A DNA stretch of 64,000 nucleotides from a bacterium (GCA_035307765.1 DATGHU010000015.1:15663-79662), one strand, 5' to 3'. Positions 43,251 through 54,231 are shown, numbered from the stretch's first letter. A program made the numbers and translations. Notes: generated by a model not told the origin, from the sequence alone.

Positions 43251-45311
43251 GTGGCTGACGTTTCCCCTGCACCGGCCGCCGAGCCCGAGGCCCTTACCTC
43301 CCCGCGGGGCCGGAGCATCGGCGACGTGTTCGGTGCATCCACCCGCTGGATTCCCGCGCCGCTGAAACGGCGCCTCGGCATGGGCGTCCTGCTTGCCGGG
43401 GCCCTGCTCTTCCCGGTGATCGTCCGGAACGGCGGCGACATCGATGCGGCGGCCAACGCGACCGCCTTTGCCATCCTGGCGCTCGGCCTCAATATCGTGG
43501 TGGGGTTCGCCGGCCTGCTCGACCTCGGCTACGCCGCCTTCTTCGCCATCGGCGCGTACATCTACGGGATCGTCGCCTCCGGTCAGGTGTCGCCGCACTG
43601 GGCTGCCTTCTGGGAGCCGCTGCAGTGGCTGGGTCTCGTCAGCCGGTTCCACATCGAAGGCGTGCCGGACGTCGTGCAGCTCCATTTTTCGTTCTGGCTG
43701 ATGCTCCCCGGCGCGGCGCTGGTGGCGGCGTTTTTCGGCGTGCTGTTCGGCGCCCCGACGCTGAGGTTGAAGGGCGACTATCTGGCGATCGTCACGCTGG
43801 GGTTTGGGGAGATCGTCCCCATCGTGGTGCGCAACACCCCCGTCCTCACCAACGGGGCCGCGGGCCTGAATGGGGTCATCCCGCCGAGGATCCTCGGTTT
43901 CAAGTTTGGGGTGGACTCGCTCCCGTACTACTATCTCGGGGTCATCGTGATCGCCCTGCTCATCTTCATCAGCTACCGGCTGAAGGATTCCCGCATCGGC
44001 CGGGCCTGGATGGCGATCCGGGAGGACGAGATCGCCGCCGGGGCGATGGGGGTCAACCGCACCCGGCTGAAGCTCCTGGCGTTTGCCATCGGGGCCTCGT
44101 TCGCCGGGGCGACCGGGACGATGTACGTGGCCAAGCTGCAGACCGCGACCCCCGACATGTTCATGTTCCCCGTCTCGGTGATGGTGCTGGTGATGATCGT
44201 GCTCGGCGGGATGGGCAGCGTGGCGGGGGTCGTGGTGGGAGCCCTGCTGTTGCAGCTCCTCCAGTCCTGGTTCCTGCAGGATCTCACCCAGGGGGTGCAC
44301 GCGCTGGGCCGCTTCGTCCAGAGCCCCTGGTTGCAGACCCTCGATCTGGTCCAGTCGATCGAGCTCATCTTCGGCATCATCCTCGTGTTCATGATGCTGT
44401 ACCGCCGCCAGGGGTTGATCCCAGCCTCTCGGCCGGCCGCGGCCCTGTCCCTCACCGAGCAGGCGGCGATGCCGTCGCGCGGCGGGACGGTGACCCTCAG
44501 CCGGATCGAGAGAGTGGAATTGCCGGCCGGAACCCCGATGCTCGAGACCCAAGGGCTGACGAAGCGGTTCGGGGGGATTACCGCGGTGAAGGGGGTCGAC
44601 TTGAAGATCCAGCCCCATACCGTGGTCGGCCTGATCGGCCCCAACGGTTCCGGGAAGACCACCTTTTTCAATCTGATCACCGGCTTGGACACCCCCGACA
44701 GTGGGCGGGTGCTCTTCATGGGGCGGGAGATCACGGGCTTCCCCCCGCACGCCATCGTGGAGCGGGGCATCGCCCGAACGTTCCAGACGCTCCGTCTGTT
44801 CGCCAACATGACCGTGCTGGACAACGTGCTCGTGGGGATGCACGTCCGGACGCGCGCCACCGCCCTGGGCGCGGTGGTGCGCCCGCCGTCGGTACGGGCC
44901 GAAGAAGTCGCCTCGCGGGCGTGGGCGATGGAGGTCCTGGGCATTTTCGGCAACCGCTTGATCCCACGGGTGAATCACACGGCGGGCAGCCTCTCGTACG
45001 CGAACCGGCGCCGCCTGGAGATCGCCCGGGCGGTTGCCACCCGGCCCAAACTCCTCCTGCTCGACGAGCCGACCGCCGGCATGAACCCCGCGGAGACCCT
45101 CGAGCTCGCCGATCAGATCCGAAGCCTGCGGGATCTGGGGATCACGGTGCTCCTGATCGAGCACAAGCTCAACGTGGTCAACACCATCGCCGACAGCGTG
45201 ACCGTGCTGGACTACGGCGAAAAGATCGCGGAAGGTCGGGCGGAGGAGGTTCAGCGCAACGACGATGTCATCCGGGCCTACCTCGGACGGACGGCCGCTG
45301 CTCGAGTTTAA
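43251..45311 (+). CDS. LivM-LivG fusion: permease plus ATP-binding protein
   Basis: A single 686-residue protein combines the second permease and the first ATPase of the Liv importer. Residues about 1-390 are LivM-like, with around ten helices, NIVVGFAGLLDLGYAAFFAIGA near 83 split over the first conserved block, and the loop AWMAIREDEIAAGAMGVN. A linker of about 40 residues leads to a LivG-like ATPase (about 430-686) with Walker A GPNGSGKTT, Walker B LLLLDEPTAGMNP and H-loop IEHKL. The signature reads LSYANRRRLE rather than the usual LSYGQ form. There is no stop or internal start with a ribosome-binding site at the junction. GTG 43251 has only a weak site. livF starts 47 bases before its stop. 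Confidence 0.93.
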   Translation: MADVSPAPAAEPEALTSPRGRSIGDVFGASTRWIPAPLKRRLGMGVLLAGALLFPVIVRNGGDIDAAANATAFAILALGLNIVVGFAGLLDLGYAAFFAIGAYIYGIVASGQVSPHWAAFWEPLQWLGLVSRFHIEGVPDVVQLHFSFWLMLPGAALVAAFFGVLFGAPTLRLKGDYLAIVTLGFGEIVPIVVRNTPVLTNGAAGLNGVIPPRILGFKFGVDSLPYYYLGVIVIALLIFISYRLKDSRIGRAWMAIREDEIAAGAMGVNRTRLKLLAFAIGASFAGATGTMYVAKLQTATPDMFMFPVSVMVLVMIVLGGMGSVAGVVVGALLLQLLQSWFLQDLTQGVHALGRFVQSPWLQTLDLVQSIELIFGIILVFMMLYRRQGLIPASRPAAALSLTEQAAMPSRGGTVTLSRIERVELPAGTPMLETQGLTKRFGGITAVKGVDLKIQPHTVVGLIGPNGSGKTTFFNLITGLDTPDSGRVLFMGREITGFPPHAIVERGIARTFQTLRLFANMTVLDNVLVGMHVRTRATALGAVVRPPSVRAEEVASRAWAMEVLGIFGNRLIPRVNHTAGSLSYANRRRLEIARAVATRPKLLLLDEPTAGMNPAETLELADQIRSLRDLGITVLLIEHKLNVVNTIADSVTVLDYGEKIAEGRAEEVQRNDDVIRAYLGRTAAARV

Positions 45312-46014
45312 GGACGTCGACACCTACTACGGGCAGCTGCACGCCCTCAAGGCGGTGAACTACGAGATCCGCGCGGGGGAGATCGTCTGCCTGCTCGGGG
45401 GGAACGCCTCCGGCAAGTCCACGACGATGAAGACGGTCCTGGGGATCGTCAAGCCGGCCCGTGGCACGGTGACCTACCGCGGTGAGTCGATCAACACCCT
45501 GTCCACGTCGGAGCGGGTGCGCCGGGGGATCGCGCCCGTCCCGGAGGCCCGCCGGCTGTTTCCGAAAATGACGGTCTACGAGAACCTGGAGATGGGGGCG
45601 TTCACGCGCGAGGACCCCGCCGGGATCCAGGAGGACCTCGAGCGCGTCTACAGCCTGTTCCCGCGGGTGAAGGAGCGGCGCACCCAACTGGCGGGGACCC
45701 TGTCCGGCGGCGAGCAGCAGATGGTGGCGATCGGGCGGGCGCTGATGGCACGGCCCACGCTGGTGTGCATGGACGAGCCCTCGATGGGGCTCTCGCCCGC
45801 GTTCGTGGAGCAGGTCTTCGACATCATCCAGACGATCAACCGGCAGGGGACGACGATCTTCGTCGTCGAGCAGAACGCCAACATGGCGCTCTCCATCGCC
45901 AACCGCGGCTACGTGCTGCAGACCGGTCAGGTGGTTCTCTCCGGGACGGCGAAGAGCCTGCGCGAGAACGAGATGATCCGCAGCGCGTACCTCGGAGAGA
46001 TGAAGATCGCCTAG
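45265..46014 (+). CDS. livF: Branched-chain amino acid ABC transporter ATP-binding protein LivF
   Basis: Second ATPase of the importer, 249 residues. Walker A reads GGNASGKST, the signature LSGGEQQMVAIGRAL, Walker B LVCMDEPSMGLSP and the H-loop VVEQN. The first conserved strand LLEFKDVDTYYG begins at residue 12, so the preceding 11 residues are extra. They exist because ATG 45265 lies inside the end of the fused LivM-LivG gene (47-base overlap, different frame). No other ATG, GTG or TTG is available before the conserved strand. GGAGG is 15 bases upstream, so initiation may depend on coupling. Confidence 0.93.
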   Translation: MSSGPTSDGRPLLEFKDVDTYYGQLHALKAVNYEIRAGEIVCLLGGNASGKSTTMKTVLGIVKPARGTVTYRGESINTLSTSERVRRGIAPVPEARRLFPKMTVYENLEMGAFTREDPAGIQEDLERVYSLFPRVKERRTQLAGTLSGGEQQMVAIGRALMARPTLVCMDEPSMGLSPAFVEQVFDIIQTINRQGTTIFVVEQNANMALSIANRGYVLQTGQVVLSGTAKSLRENEMIRSAYLGEMKIA

Positions 46015-46021
46015 GGCGCGG

Positions 46022-47347
46022 TCAGGCCAGCGCCTCCGCAACGCTTCGCCGCAACAATCCACCCAACTCTTCGATCTCGCCCTCCGTGATCGTGAGGGGC
46101 GGCCCGACGAGAATCTGGTTGACGGTCGATCCCTCAAGCGCCCCACCCGCGGGGTAAACGAGGAGGCCGTTCCGGAAGGCGGCTTCGACCACCGCCCGGC
46201 CGGGCGCCCCGGCCGCCGGATGACCGGGCGGGGCGGCGAACTCCACCCCCCACATCAGCCCGCGGCCTCGGATCTCCTCGACGCCGCGCTGGGTCCGCAA
46301 CGGTTCGAGCTCGCGGGCCAGGCGTTCGCCTTGCGTTTTCGCGGCGGTCACGAGATCGTGCGCCCGCACGTACTCCAGCACCGCCGCGGCGGTGGCGCAG
46401 GCCAGCGGGTTGCCGGCGTAGGTGTGCCCGTGGATGAACTGGCCGGAGGTGCGCAGGATCCGGTCGCTGATCCGTTGGTGCACGATCACGGCGCCGATGG
46501 GGATGTACCCGGCCCCGAGGCCCTTCGCGCACACGATGATGTCGGGGATCACCTTCCAGTGGTCGATGGCAAAGTTGGCGCCGGTGCGCCCGAACCCCGT
46601 CATCACCTCGTCGGCGATGAAGAGGATCTCGTGCCGGTCGCAGATCTCCCGGATCAGCGGGAAGTATTCGGGCGGCGGGACGACCGCCGCGTTGGCCGCA
46701 CCCGACAGGGGCTCCGCGATGAACGCCGCGATTTCCTGCGCCCCCTCCCGTCGGATGGCCGCTTCTAGCGCGGTCGCACACTCGATCCCGCACCGGCCGT
46801 ACGTCAGCCCGAACGGGCAGCGGCGGCAGTGCACCTCAGGGATTTGGGGAAACGGGAGCAGGAGGGGGGCGTAGGGGCCTCGGCGGGCGGCGAACCCGGA
46901 CAGGGCGAGGGCGGCCAGGGTCGCCCCGTGATAGCTGGCCCGCTTGCTGATGATCTTGTACTTCTTCGGACGGCCGGCGTCGACCCAGTACTGGCGCGCC
47001 AGCTTGACCGCGGTCTCGGTGGCCTCGCTGCCTCCCGACACGAAGAACACCCGGGTGAGCCCCGGAGGGGCGAAGCTCACCGCGAGATCCGCAGCCCGCT
47101 CCTGCGCCTCGCTGCTGAAGGTGGAACCGTGCGCAAACGTCATCCGATGGAGCTGCGCCTCGATCGCCGCGAGGATCTCCGGCACCCCGTGGCCGAGGTT
47201 GGCGGCCAGCGGTCCCGACGATCCATCGAGATACCGCCGCCCCTGGTCGTCGTAGATGTAGATGCCGGCCGCGCGGACGGCGCGGACGCGGTCCGCGGCC
47301 CCCATCCGGTAGAGGACATGGCTCTCGGACGTGCGGATATTATCCAT
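46022..47347 (-). CDS. Class III PLP-dependent aminotransferase
   Basis: An omega-aminotransferase-like enzyme of unknown substrate, 441 residues. Fold-type I features include SGGSEATETAVKLARQYW near 97-114, the Asp in FIADEVMTGFGRTG, and the PLP Lys in VCAKGLGAGYIPIGA. A Cys-rich insertion HCRRCPFGLTYGRCGIEC near 173-190 has four Cys in a C-x2-C-x8-C-x3-C spacing, a trait of one subgroup of these aminotransferases. ATG 47347 has a GAGGAGG site. It converges on livF with seven bases between them and diverges from dnaG. A link to branched-chain or omega-amino acid use is suggested only by proximity to the Liv genes. Confidence 0.88.
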   Translation of the reverse strand: MDNIRTSESHVLYRMGAADRVRAVRAAGIYIYDDQGRRYLDGSSGPLAANLGHGVPEILAAIEAQLHRMTFAHGSTFSSEAQERAADLAVSFAPPGLTRVFFVSGGSEATETAVKLARQYWVDAGRPKKYKIISKRASYHGATLAALALSGFAARRGPYAPLLLPFPQIPEVHCRRCPFGLTYGRCGIECATALEAAIRREGAQEIAAFIAEPLSGAANAAVVPPPEYFPLIREICDRHEILFIADEVMTGFGRTGANFAIDHWKVIPDIIVCAKGLGAGYIPIGAVIVHQRISDRILRTSGQFIHGHTYAGNPLACATAAAVLEYVRAHDLVTAAKTQGERLARELEPLRTQRGVEEIRGRGLMWGVEFAAPPGHPAAGAPGRAVVEAAFRNGLLVYPAGGALEGSTVNQILVGPPLTITEGEIEELGGLLRRSVAEALA

Positions 47348-47540
47348 AGAAACCTCCTCGAAGGCGCGGGGTGGGAGTTCGTGTCGGCCCGCGGCGATTC
47401 CCTGCACGCCCGCCCCGCGCCGGCCGCTTCGACGTTCGGCAGGGACCGAAGGGTTCGGGCGGAAGATACTTCACCAGACACACGAAGGAGGCGCGGCGGG
47501 TCGATCGAGCGCTACCACGGCGCCGCCGCCGCGGCGGGCG

Positions 47541-49305
47541 ATGGCGGGAGCAAAGGAAATCACCGACGAGATCCGGCGCCGGGTGAATATCCTGGAGGTC
47601 GTGTCCCAACACGTCACCCTGCGCCGGGCCGGCCGGAGTTACAAGGGGTTGTGCCCGTTCCACTCGGAGAAGACCCCCTCGTTTACGGTCGACCCGGAGC
47701 GGGGCTTCTTCTACTGCTTCGGCTGTCACGCCGGAGGCGACGTGTTTGACTTTGTGATGCGGATGGAAACGGTGACGTTCGCCGAGGCCCGGCGGGACCT
47801 GGCGGACCGCGCCGGCGTCCGGGTCGAGCACGCACCCAAGGATGATCCGTCGCAAGGGGAACGGGAGCGTCTTCTCCGGACCGTCGCCGAGGCGGCCGCT
47901 TTTTTCCAAGCGCAGCTGAAAGCGCCGGGGGGCGATCGGGCGCGTCGATACCTGGCCGGTCGACGGGTCGATCCGGAGATCCAGCTGGCGTTTCGGCTCG
48001 GCTTCGCGCCGCCGGGCTGGGACCACTTGATCCGGGCGCTGCACGCGCGGGGCTTCGACGCCGCCGTCCTGGAGTCGGCGGGTTTGGCGGTGGCGCGGCC
48101 CGGGGGGGATGGGCACTACGATGCGCTTCGGGATCGGGTGATTTTTCCGATCCACGACCTCCAGGGCCGGCCCGTGGCGTTTGGCGGCAGGGTCCTCGAT
48201 GCCGGCACCCCCAAATATTTGAACACCCGCGAGACCGCCCTGTTCACGAAGGGAAAGACGCTCTACGCCCTGGGGGAGGCCCGGGAGGCCATCCGCGAGA
48301 CCGGCGAGGCCGTCGTCGTCGAAGGCTACATGGATGCGCTGGCCTGCCACCAGTACGGCATCCGCAACGCCGTGGCCTCGCTGGGGACGGCGTTGACGCT
48401 CGATCAGGCGTTGTTGCTCAAGCGGTTTGCGGCTCGGGCGATCCTGGTCTACGACGCCGACGCCGCGGGGGTGGGGGCCTCGGAGCGGGGGCTCGAGGTG
48501 TTCGATCAGGCCGAGCTCCCGGTGAGGGTGGCGGTGCTGCCCGGAGAATCCGACCCCGACGCCTTCCTCCGGGAGGAGGGGCCGGAGGCTTTCCGGAGGC
48601 TTTGTGCCGCGGCCCTGCCGGTGTTCGACTACAAACTGGCCCTGGCTTCCAGCCGGTTCGACAGCAAGACCGTGGAAGGAAAGGTAGGAATTGTTAACGA
48701 AATTAGTCAGTTAATCGTATCGGTGACACATCCCGTGCGCCAGGAGGAATACGTTCGCCTCCTTGCCAATCGGCTGGGCGTCCGGGAGGAGGCCATCCGG
48801 GGACAGTTGCGGCGTATGGGTCGTTCCCGGCCTGGGGCGGCGGAGTTGAGGGCCCCGGTCCAGGTGCAGCCGGCGTCCGACGCGAGTGGGAGGGTGGTGA
48901 CTGAGCGGGAGCTGCTCCACCTGTTGGTGACAAGCGCGGACGCGCGGGATTCCCTCCGGGGCGTAGTTACCCCGGAGATGTTTGTTGAGCCGGCACACCG
49001 GGAACTGGCAGCGGCGGTCTTCGCGGAGGAGGCGGCCGGGGTCGATGGGTCGGCGTGGCTGCGGGGGCGGCTCCGGAGCGAGACGGCGATCTCGCTCCTC
49101 AGCCGATTTTTGATTGCCGAGCCGTCCGCGGGAGACCCGCAGCGGGGTGCGGAGGCGTGCGCCCGACGGCTGAGACGGTTTGTGCTGCAGGGGAGGGTCG
49201 ATGATCTGCGGGTGGCTTTGGAACGGGCCGAGCGCACCGGGGACCAGGTTCGCGTGGGAGCCCTACAAATTGAACTACAAGAATTGTACAGGGAGTTGAA
49301 GGGTA

Positions 49306-49322
<17 letters not shown>
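47541..49322 (+). CDS. dnaG: DNA primase
   Basis: DnaG makes RNA primers at the replication fork. The 593-residue product has the N-terminal CHC2-type zinc site ([11 protein letters not shown] near 38, CFGCHAGGD near 59). A TOPRIM catalytic core follows, with [11 protein letters not shown] near 257 and [10 protein letters not shown] near 303, and then the DnaB-interacting C-terminal region. ATG 47541 is chosen at the family start [21 protein letters not shown]. The site in front (GGCGGG) is weak, and upstream in-frame codons show no homology. The 193 bases shared with the divergent aminotransferase gene must hold its promoter, which I could not place. It overlaps rpoD by 17 bases. Confidence 0.96.
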
Positions 49323-50460
<1,138 letters not shown>

Positions 50461-50486
50461 CCGTCCGCACCCCTCGGACAACTGGA

Positions 50487-50518
50487 CCGGCCCGGGCCCA
50501 ACCGGCCCGGGCCGTTTG
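50487..50518 (+). terminator. Terminator of dnaG-rpoD
   Basis: Two copies of the self-complementary GGCCCGGGCC (50489-50498 and 50504-50513) pair across a five-base loop, followed by GTTTGAT. It lies 27 bases after the rpoD stop codon. Confidence 0.75.
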
Positions 50519-50582
50519 ATGCGCGGCCCGGGCTCATTGCGTCAAGAGGAGAAGGCGGGAAGCGGGGCGGGGTCGGGTCAGG

Positions 50583-50939
50583 CTAGTGCGAGTGCTGGGT
50601 GCTTGCGGCCTTCGGCAGTCCCTCCAGATCCCAGATGCTCAGGTTCAACGCGACGATCCCGAGAACCAGGGACGTCCAGAAGTTTCCCGGTCTGGCCGTA
50701 AACGACAGCACCCACGGCGCGACGATGAACCAGATCCCGACGAGTCCGGTCACGATCTGGATCCAGACCCGCCGTCGCGCCCCTTCGCTGAGTGCGGCGC
50801 TCCCCGCGAGGACCAGCAGGATCACGCCGCCGATGACGCTCGTCCACGCCGTCACCGCGTTATCGGGAAACGGGAGGACGGCTGGAGCGATGATGAACCA
50901 GATCCCGATCAATGCGTTAACCACGTTCTGCCACAACAT
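50583..50939 (-). CDS. SPW repeat membrane protein
   Basis: A small membrane protein of unknown function, 118 residues with four predicted helices. Two copies of the SPW-type repeat are present, WFIIAPAVLPF near residue 14 and WFIVAPWVLSF near 70, with the paired helices that follow each. The GGAAGTGAG-like site lies about seven bases before ATG 50939. It stands alone between rpoD and the acetoacetyl-CoA synthetase gene, on the opposite strand. Confidence 0.85.
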   Translation of the reverse strand: MLWQNVVNALIGIWFIIAPAVLPFPDNAVTAWTSVIGGVILLVLAGSAALSEGARRRVWIQIVTGLVGIWFIVAPWVLSFTARPGNFWTSLVLGIVALNLSIWDLEGLPKAASTQHSH

Positions 50940-51211
50940 GGACGCTCACTTCCTTTCTGCCTTCACGCGTCCCGTCGGCCGCTTCCGCCTTCACCTTAAT
51001 CGTACCGCGCCCGCCCACCCCCGGCAAGATCGTGGCCGCGCGCGCGGAAGTGCGCAGGGCCGCAAGGCGGAGCCTCGGCGCGCGGGGCCGGTGCGCTCTG
51101 CCGCGCTGGCGCCAAACGGCGCACGGTTTTAGAATAGGAGGCGGGCGGGGAGCGCTGGGGTTCGTGGGTTGGTGATCGGCCCGAAGTCTGACCGCGAGGG
51201 TGGAAGGCGAT

Positions 51212-53215
51212 ATGACGTACCGCCACCAGGCGGGCCCGGTAAGGGAAGGCACGGTGTTGTGGGAGCCGACGGCCGAGGATCGCTCGCGCGCCGCCATCAC
51301 GAAGTACCTCGCCTGGCTCGAAGCCAGGCGGGGGCGGGCGTTCGACTCCTACGAAGAGCTGTGGCGCTGGTCGGTGACCGATCTGGAGGGGTTCTGGACC
51401 TCGATCTGGGAGTTCTTCGATGTCCGGTCGCACCACCCGTATGCCCGCGTGCTCGCCGATCGCCGGCTTCCCGGTGCGACCTGGTTTCCCGGGGCGGAGA
51501 TCAACTATGCGGAGCACGCGTTGCGCCGCCGGGACGAGCATCCGGCGGTCTTATCCCGATCCGAGACGCGGCCGCCCACCACCCTGACCTACGCCCAACT
51601 CCACCGGCAGACCGCTGCGGTCGCCTCGGCGCTGCGGCAGATGGGGGTGGGGCGGGGAGACCGGGTCGTCGCCTACATGCCCAACATCCCCGAGACCTTG
51701 GTCGCGTTTCTGGCCGCGGCCAGCCTCGGGGCGATCTGGTCGAGTTGCCCCCCGGAGTTCGGGATCCGCAGCGTGGTCGACCGGTTTCGGCAGATCGAGC
51801 CGAACGTGTTGTTTGCCGTTGACGGGTACCGCTACGGCGGTGCATCGTACGACCGGATGGAGGCGGTGGCCGAGCTCCAACGCTGCCTGCCGACGGTGAC
51901 GGCCACGGTGCTGGTTCCGTATCTCCGCGATGCTCCGCCTCGGGATCGGCTGTCGAGCGTGCAGCTCTGGTCGGAGGTCGCGGACCGTCCCAGTCCTTCG
52001 GCGCTCGAATTCCAGTCCGTGCCGTTCGACCACCCACTCTGGGTCCTCTACTCCTCGGGGACGACCGGCCTCCCCAAGGCGATCGTGCAGGGCCACGGGG
52101 GAATCCTGCTCGAGCACTTGAAGGCGCTGGCGCTGCATATGGACCTCACCTCCGAGGATCGTTTCTTCTGGTTCACCACGACCGGATGGATGATGTGGAA
52201 CTTCCTTATCAGCGGACTGCTCCTGGGCATGACCGTGGTCCTCTTCGACGGCAGCCCGCATCACCCAGATTTGCGGACGCTGTGGCGGATGGCCGAGGAG
52301 ACCGGGCTGACCTACTTTGGCACTAGCGCCCCGTTCATCCTGGCGTGCGCCAAAGCCGGTCTCGACCCGGGGCGGGAGTTCGATCTCGGGAAGGTGCGTG
52401 CGCTGGGCTCCACGGGGGCGCCGCTCACCCCGGACGGGTTCCTCTGGGTGTACGAGCACGTGAAGGAGGACCTGCGGCTGGGCTCGGTGAGCGGAGGCAC
52501 CGACCTCTGCACGGCGTTCGTCCTGTCGTGCCCGCTGCTGCCGGTCGCCGCCGGCGAGATCCAGTGCCGGGGGCTCGGCGCCCGGGTGGAGGCGTTCAAC
52601 ACCGAGGGGCGGGCGGTGGTGGATGCGGTGGGCGAACTGGTGATCACCGAGCCGCTGCCTTCGATGCCGCTGTTCTTCTGGAACGATCCCGACGGCCGCC
52701 GTTACCGTGAAAGCTACTTCGAGACCTTTCCAGGGGCGTGGCGGCACGGGGACTGGATCCGGGTGACCCCCCGCGGCAGCTGCGTGATCTACGGGCGTTC
52801 GGATGCGACGCTGAACCGCGGCGGGGTGCGGATGGGAACGAGCGAGTTCTACCGTGTCGTGGAGGAGACCCCGGAGGTGCTCGACAGCCTGGTGGTCGAC
52901 ACTGGCGAGTCGGGCCGGGAAGGGCGGTTGCTGCTCTTCATCGTCCTGAAGGAGGGCGTCCGGCTCGATGCGGCCCTGCAGGCGCGGATCAAGCAGACGC
53001 TGCGCGCCGAGCTGTCGCCCCGTCACGTGCCCGACGCGATCTACTCGATCGGAGAGGTCCCTCGGACGCTCAACGGCAAGAAGCTCGAGGTGCCGGTGAA
53101 GCGGATTCTGGCGGGGGCGCCGGCGGAGGGGGTCGTCAGCCCGGACGCGATGAGCAACCCGCAGGCCCTCCGCCCCTTCGTCGAATTGGCCCACGCTCCG
53201 ACCCCCGACCGGTAG
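51212..53215 (+). CDS. Acetoacetate--CoA ligase
   Basis: Activates acetoacetate (or a related short acyl acid) to its CoA ester with ATP, giving AMP. The 667-residue ANL-family enzyme has the P-loop YSSGTTGLPKAI near 271-282, the region TTTGWMMWNFLISGLLLG characteristic of acetoacetyl-CoA synthetases, the GSVSGGTDLC segment, and the C-terminal catalytic Lys in RTLNGKKLEVPVKR. The N-terminal ACAS domain (residues about 25-100) is present. ATG 51212 follows GTGGAAGG. GTG 51200 is an alternative. A possible -10 (TAGAAT, 51130-51135) lies upstream. Use in ketone-body or polyhydroxybutyrate metabolism is inferred. Confidence 0.9.
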   Translation: MTYRHQAGPVREGTVLWEPTAEDRSRAAITKYLAWLEARRGRAFDSYEELWRWSVTDLEGFWTSIWEFFDVRSHHPYARVLADRRLPGATWFPGAEINYAEHALRRRDEHPAVLSRSETRPPTTLTYAQLHRQTAAVASALRQMGVGRGDRVVAYMPNIPETLVAFLAAASLGAIWSSCPPEFGIRSVVDRFRQIEPNVLFAVDGYRYGGASYDRMEAVAELQRCLPTVTATVLVPYLRDAPPRDRLSSVQLWSEVADRPSPSALEFQSVPFDHPLWVLYSSGTTGLPKAIVQGHGGILLEHLKALALHMDLTSEDRFFWFTTTGWMMWNFLISGLLLGMTVVLFDGSPHHPDLRTLWRMAEETGLTYFGTSAPFILACAKAGLDPGREFDLGKVRALGSTGAPLTPDGFLWVYEHVKEDLRLGSVSGGTDLCTAFVLSCPLLPVAAGEIQCRGLGARVEAFNTEGRAVVDAVGELVITEPLPSMPLFFWNDPDGRRYRESYFETFPGAWRHGDWIRVTPRGSCVIYGRSDATLNRGGVRMGTSEFYRVVEETPEVLDSLVVDTGESGREGRLLLFIVLKEGVRLDAALQARIKQTLRAELSPRHVPDAIYSIGEVPRTLNGKKLEVPVKRILAGAPAEGVVSPDAMSNPQALRPFVELAHAPTPDR

Positions 53216-53262
53216 CCGCGTTCGCATCGGCGGCTGGGCATGGGCCACGTGAGCGGCCGCAA

Positions 53263-54231
53263 ATGTCCCTGACCGGGTCACCGCCCAAGGATTCCGGGAG
53301 GCTGGCCCGGGGTGTGCACGGCGCGCGCCCCCTGGGACCGGCGCGGGAATTTGGCCCGCTTCTCCTGCTTGCGTTGATTTGGGGCGGATCGGTCCCGCTG
53401 ACGAAGCTCGGACTCCGAGAGATTCCTCCGTTGACCCTCACCGCCCTGCGGTACGTGGTCGCCGCGCCGTGTTTCGTTTGGCTGCTCCGCGGCCGGCCGC
53501 TGCCTCCCCCCCGGTCGCTGGCCGCCGCCGCCGGGCTCGGGGTGCTGGGCATCGCGGTAGGTCAGCTCTCGCAGACCTTGGGCGTCGGGAGAACATCCGC
53601 GTCGGTGGCAACGGTGATCTCGGCGACGATCCCCATTCTGGTCGTCGTCTTCGCGCGGATCCGGCTGCGCCAGGCGATCGCCCTCCGGCAGGGCCTTGGG
53701 TTTGCGGTGGCCCTGGGGGGCGTTGCCCTCGTCGCCACTGGTGATCCCCGCCATCTCATGCCTCTGCTGACCTCGCGCGCGTTGGGGGGAGAGGCCCTGG
53801 TGCTGTTTTCCGCCGTGACCATCGCGCTGTACTACGTGATGAGTGTGGAATTGGTCGGGCGGTATTCCGTGATCACGATCGCCGCCGTGACCTCGCTAGC
53901 GGGAACGTTGGCGTTGATCCCTGTCGCGGCGTGGGAGCTCCGGCACGCGGCGCTGCGGCTCACCGGCGAGGGGGTGGCCGTTGTCGGGTACCTCGCCCTG
54001 CTGGTCACCGTGGTGGGGCTTCTGATTTGGTTTCGCGCCCTGCACCGCCTCCCGGCCAGCGCCGCGGCCGCGCTCCAGTACCTGCAGCCGATCGTGGGAG
54101 TGGGTGCCTCCGCCGCGCTGTTTGGGGACCCGCTGGGGACGTGGTTCGGGGTGGGGACGGGGTTGGTGTTCCTCGGCATCGCCTTGAGCACGACCGGCCA
54201 GCCCGCCGGGGCGACGAGCCCCTCATCTTGA
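53263..54231 (+). CDS. EamA/DMT family transporter
   Basis: A drug/metabolite exporter-type membrane protein, 322 residues, with ten predicted helices in two EamA repeats. The first repeat begins LLLLALIWGGSVPLTKLGL near 30, with the conserved Pro/Leu block REIPPLTLTALRYVVAAP. The second begins LVLFSAVTIALYYVMSVELVG near 182 (shown in part) and ends QYLQPIVGVGASAALFGDPLG. The N-terminal 28 residues are polar. ATG 53263 lacks a good ribosome-binding site, and no better in-frame start exists before the first helix. Substrate unknown. Confidence 0.85.
   Translation: MSLTGSPPKDSGRLARGVHGARPLGPAREFGPLLLLALIWGGSVPLTKLGLREIPPLTLTALRYVVAAPCFVWLLRGRPLPPPRSLAAAAGLGVLGIAVGQLSQTLGVGRTSASVATVISATIPILVVVFARIRLRQAIALRQGLGFAVALGGVALVATGDPRHLMPLLTSRALGGEALVLFSAVTIALYYVMSVELVGRYSVITIAAVTSLAGTLALIPVAAWELRHAALRLTGEGVAVVGYLALLVTVVGLLIWFRALHRLPASAAAALQYLQPIVGVGASAALFGDPLGTWFGVGTGLVFLGIALSTTGQPAGATSPSS

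Noticed and set aside
51121-51212. Promoter TAGAAT (51130-51135) for the acetoacetyl-CoA synthetase gene
   Set aside because: The hexamer is good, but there is no -35 and no extended -10, so it is noted in the gene entry rather than listed as a promoter.
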